Shown: piece after piece, positions 60,113-64,000 of the stretch
Numbering within the stretch: the first letter of the stretch is position 1
Layout of the letters: every line of letters starts with the position of its first letter
Notes under the pieces: model-generated
Seen by the model: the letters and a program-made list of their open reading frames with translations, nothing else
The model's database searches: none
Told to the model about the DNA's origin: nothing
Translations under genes and position numbers: made by a program
NCBI GenBank assembly: GCA_950295325.1
Contig: OX485803.1
Location: 64,183,554 to 64,247,553, forward strand
From: Polytrichum commune
Lineage: Eukaryota; Streptophyta; Polytrichopsida; Polytrichales; Polytrichaceae
DNA: 64,000 bases
Direction: 5' to 3'

Positions 60113-60365
60113 ATGACCTGAAAAATGTACCATAGGTTGGTAGAAGGTTAGACAGGTCGGATCCATACGTGGTTTGCAAAAACCACCTCCGGAAGTTGGC
60201 AGATTTGATCAAAAACGTGAGTTGGTCATAAATATGAAAGTGGTAAAAATGGCCCAAAAACTCTAACATAGGTTGGTAGGAGGTTAGAAGTGCCATATCC
60301 AACCTTATATTGTGAAAATGACCTCCGGAAGTTGGCCGATCGGGCCAAAAACGTGAGTTGGTAGG
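60113..60365. repeat. Tandem dimer, 136-bp unit
   Basis: CATAGGTTGGTAGAAGGTTA at 60131 recurs as CATAGGTTGGTAGGAGGTTA at 60267. Both units continue with CCTCCGGAAGTTGGC and AAAAACGTGAGTTGGT. Confidence 0.9.
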
Positions 60366-61228
60366 TAGTGTCTAGGGCATGTTTTCAAGCCTTAAACAAA
60401 AGTTTTAGGGGATTATATGTCAAAGGAGATTTCTAGGGACGAGGAACTAGCTTGGGGGGTGTTTTTGCAAGGCTTGGACGTGACTAGCGGCAAGCTAGTT
60501 AACGAAGCAAGGAAGGAGTGCGAAAACCCATTAACATGAACCACTTCCAAGTCATGAACCACCCACAACCTCCTTCGTCCATAACCACCATACACTTCTA
60601 TCATCAAACTCATATAAACCTTCCAAATCACACACTCATATTTCTCCAGTCTACTCACATGTCCCATGAAATTATCACATTACCTCTCCTCATATGAAAG
60701 AGATATAATCTTTGGTTCACTAGGCTCATCCATCTCCATTTAATGGAAAGGATGTGGGTATGCCCATATAACAACCCTAAGCCTACTCCCAAAAATCATC
60801 AAATGGGCAAGATTGGCCACACACACCAATCACAACTCCATTGCAATTATTACCATCACACATGATGATTGGATAAACAATCCAACTAACCCGCTTTAAC
60901 AACCACATGTAACTCCTATACTTACCATCCCACCCCTCACTTTACAATATTTTAAAACATACTCTTCCCCGCATATTATAACATCAAAGAACCCTTACTT
61001 ACTTTCATTCTGATACTCTCCCACACACCCACCACACCACAAATACCCACCTTCCTCCAACAACTCCCTACAACACTCCTCCCCACTTGCACCACCTACC
61101 CCACCACACCTACCCCCCATGCAAATAGAAGATACATCAAATCCCTAAAGCATGGCACATAGCCCCCCCCCCTCCCACCAACCATAACATCAATCCTACC
61201 CCTACGCTTCCCATGTGCCCAATCCCAC

Positions 61229-62660
61229 TATACGGATGATTCATTCATACAGCTGATGGAGAAGGAAAAGGCAATAACGCATGAGCTAGGGATTACAATG
61301 GACCACTACAAGTCAATATTGTTGCTCACCTACCGGGATACCCCAATATTCTCATAGCATAATTATACGCACTCCCAATTGCAGCAGACACACACCAAAA
61401 TGCTTCCAACATATACATTCATATTCACATATAGCCTCAACATCATATATCTTCTCCTCAACCACATAAGAACCCAAATCTACAATATAACCACCCAAAT
61501 AAGCTCCTCATAACCCGGATAGTAAACATGCTAAAAACCTCACACCACAATATCACCATCCACAAAGTTAGAGCCCACACAAACATCCTTGAAAATGACG
61601 AGGTTGATACATTGGCCAAACAAATAGTAGAACAACCCTGCATTGTAAAAACCCCCTTTCAATTTCATTGGCCAACAAACATCGCACTGGCCATCTACCC
61701 CCTCGACATTCACAAAACATGATGGCTTAATCTGCAACTTGAAAAACTGTATAGAAAATAATACAAAAGCGCACTCATTTCCCATGCAAAAAATACCCTA
61801 TATAGTACATACACATAAATAATCAAATCTATTGTAGGATGCTCCCTAGATTATCGATGCGCACATAACACAAACCCTCAAATTCATATATGGAAGATAC
61901 TTAGGGAACTAACAAAAAAAAACACACATCCTCAAACAAAGAGATATCCCCAACATGTAACCTATGCACATCCCGCCAAAATGACACATGCCTCCACCTA
62001 CTATCATGCTAAACTAATAAACACTTAAACTATCTAAGGACAACCCGACGTAATAAAACGATACACGTACTAGCAAACACACTACTAGCCCACCCCACAA
62101 CATGTTGATTTACCCTAACGAACACCGGTAACATTAAAGACCGCACACTTGACAACACCATACCCTTTGTGGCTACTCCCATGCACATGATATTTATGAA
62201 GATGCAAATGCCCAACTCAATTTAGACCCGGTATATTATATATGCATCTTAGGAGCCTCACCTACAAATAAACCACCCTTCACACCCAACCCAAACCTCA
62301 AAGTACAAATATTTGAATTCACATATTGCAATGATAGATTCCCCGCAAAAGCCACCAACCGAAAACTTGATAAGTACGCCATTCTCCACCCACCCCTATC
62401 CCAACGAAGGTTGATTGTACCACTACATTGTACCACTATACCACCATTGGACTATTGTACCACCCGTTATAATCACGACAGGATTAAGGGCACTATACAT
62501 ACAACAACTATTAAACTCCTCCAAGACTTACAAATTCCGAACTCCAAAATCCATAAAACTAATGAAATCCTTCTCCCAAATTGCTATAAGGTACTTAACA
62601 CACATAATCCTAAACAAAAGGAAATTAAAAAAGAAGCAGTCCCCGGTCCCACTTGTCTAA
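61229..62660 (+). mobile_element. LINE of the RNase H/zinc-finger family, copy 2, decayed
   Basis: Blocks in order on the plus strand: (1) RNase H, starting YTDDS at 61229-61243 (family YTDGS) and ending with ITIHKVRAHTNILENDEVDT and LAKQ at about 61552-61620; (2) a reverse-transcriptase-type zinc finger CNLCTSRQNDTCLHLLSC at about 61954-62009; (3) a C-terminal block with CILGASPTNKPPFTPNPNLK, IFEFTYCNDRFPAKATNRKL and DKY at about 62240-62375; (4) in another frame, LMKSFSQIAIRYLTHIILNK just before the stop at 62658-62660. The E-F-T-Y...K-Y pattern of block 3 could be a restriction-like nuclease core; that is an inference. Stops and frameshifts break every block. No reverse transcriptase is recognisable upstream, so the copy is 5'-truncated or eroded. 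Confidence 0.8.
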
Positions 62661-63119
62661 ACACAATTACTAACACTTAACCTAATACTAACATAAAACA
62701 CATACCCATAACACTAACCACATGGTCCACCTATGAAAGCATGCACTAAGCCGCCCCCACTCTCATGCTCACAAGGACATGACAGGGAGGTGGTGAACGA
62801 AGATCGCATGTCACAGTATAAGACTTTGTCATTCCTCTTTCTTTTTTTCATTATGGAATGTAGCGACATGAAGTCATGTCTTTGATTTCTAGCAATTGGG
62901 TTGGTATTTTCACACATAAAACAAACTTTGTCCTGATGTGGATTATTGGATGGGTGCAATGTGATTTTGAGTTTACATGTAGTTTTCCTAGATTTCAAGT
63001 TGGGTCACTATACTTTACCTTGTTGGAAGTTTGCCCAAATTGAGAGACCCAACCTTGAAGTTTGCAAATGGCTATGATGGCTAGATGGCAAAGGTGTGGG
63101 TGGATAGACTCACTTGTGG
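62661..63119. other. Spacer between two LINE remains
   Basis: No terminal structure or poly(A) is visible at the end of the first LINE. The minus-strand open frame at 62714-62998 is unrecognised. Confidence 0.5.
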
Positions 63120-63960
63120 TGTGGCTAGCGTTAATTTCAATTATACTTTGAGAAGGTGGACATTGTATACTTTGACTTAGCTTGGTGGTGGTGGTTAGAT
63201 ACTACTCCATTTCTTGTTTTTTTGGCGAAGTTCGGGTGGACTTGGACCAAGAGGCTTACGGAATTGGCAAGACCATTGCAAAGAAATGGAATTACTCAAT
63301 TTCTTTGTTGTTTGCACCTTGTTGGAATGTGGTTTAGCACAAATCATGGGCTCATAAGGAAGTTGCGATCCTTTGGTCAATTTTGAACAAAGTGATGGTT
63401 GTTAATGAGTAGAGAGGTCGTCTTTATGTCGAGGCGGATAAAAGTTGTCCACATTGTGGTCCTCCTAGCATGGAATTGGTGGAACACAAGTTTTTTGATT
63501 GTCCTCTAGCTCAACCAGATTAGAGATACATTTTTAACATTATATGGTTGTTCTTTGTTAAATGGTTTAATATGGGGAAAATTTCTTTCTCTATGCTCCA
63601 ATGTATTTTCCACAAACATCTATACAAGTCATATTTAAGAGTTTCTATGTGATTTGGTTATTTGTGAAGAGTGATATGCCCTAGATTACGTGGCAACATA
63701 GGACTGACTTGGTGTTCAATAACATCAAGTGGCCCATGGAGAAGGTTCATCAAATGGTGTGGGAGTGTCTAATAGGTTGTTGGTAAGATTGAGTGGCATA
63801 AAATGCTACAAGAGTTGGCTAAAGCCCCAGACGTCACTTATGATGACACTCTCACAAACTTTGATTTTGTGTAGGGTGTGAAAAGCTACAAGTCATCTAG
63901 AACGTATGCCCCAAGTTGGGTTTCATGATGGGTTTTCCTCCTTGGTGGTTGTACTTTGGT
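63120..63960 (+). mobile_element. L1-type LINE C-terminal fragment (zf-RVT region), decayed
   Basis: The plus strand reads EAYGIGKTIAKKWNYSISLL (about 63255), SWAHKEVAILWSILNKVMVV and then RGRLYVEADKSCPHCGPPSM with ELVEHKFFDCPLAQ (about 63408-63513), which is the CxxC...HxxxxC zinc finger found after LINE reverse transcriptases. After frameshifts follow FSMLQCIFHK, WPMEKVHQMVWECL and GKIEWHKMLQELAKAPDVTY (about 63780-63840). Several stops. It belongs to a different LINE family from 61.2-62.7 kb. It may continue past the window edge. Confidence 0.8.
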
Positions 63961-64000
63961 TCTAGACTTTTGCAATCGAATACGTTCAATTTATACCCCC

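Noticed and set aside
1-64000. LTR retrotransposon with paired long terminal repeats
   Set aside because: I found no TG...CA repeat pair, no primer-binding site of the usual initiator-tRNA type and no polyprotein motifs. Decayed remnants cannot be excluded by eye.
1-64000. CRISPR array, operon or other prokaryotic system
   Set aside because: Spliced genes, a transit peptide and plant transposons mark this as nuclear plant DNA; no array of short regular repeats with unique spacers is present.

Overview
This is nuclear DNA of a land plant. Introns follow plant splice consensus, one protein is clearly plastid-targeted, and a TTTAGGG-type telomeric repeat is present. The mobile elements are plant types: Harbinger-like and Stowaway-like MITEs, tRNA-derived SINEs and LINE remains. 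Both intact proteins differ noticeably from the usual flowering-plant versions, so a non-flowering lineage is possible, but the window does not settle this. Intergenic DNA is AT-rich, gene-poor and full of old repeats.

Layout. At 170-875 lies an intronless, broken copy of the BUD23/RID2 rRNA methyltransferase gene. At 1505-4902, minus strand, is a complete seven-exon gene for a plastid membrane protein of the DUF4079 family; its first intron holds a ~134-bp minisatellite. At 8503-10013, plus strand, is a complete four-exon gene for the ZNF593/Bud20 zinc-finger ribosome-assembly factor. Its first coding intron is of the rare minor-spliceosome AT-AC type, and a spliced 5' leader carrying a telo-box lies just upstream. 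I rebuilt both genes exon by exon from splice sites and phase. All exon phases fit, giving 249 and 124 residues.

From about 10.1 kb to the end I find no intact conventional gene. The sequence is a graveyard of mobile DNA: about a dozen MITEs (several paired as relatives within the window), two SINE families, two copies of an RNase H-bearing LINE family (29.5-30.3 kb minus, 61.2-62.7 kb plus), a third LINE fragment (63.1-64.0 kb), a methyltransferase-like relic split by a MITE (about 40.7-42.2 kb), an interstitial telomeric repeat inside an inverted-repeat element (46.5-47.3 kb), and a ~230-bp tandem array (55.8-57.0 kb). The array resembles the 3' end of a neighbouring 117-codon open frame in inverted orientation; that frame belongs to a dispersed family with decayed copies at 13.0, 26.0 and 26.7 kb. 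Poly-C/poly-G runs of 10-16 bases recur at least twelve times.

The two intact genes act in different places (plastid membrane; nucleolus and pre-60S export) and nothing here links their functions. BUD23 and ZNF593 both belong to ribosome biogenesis, but one copy is dead and the proximity is probably chance.
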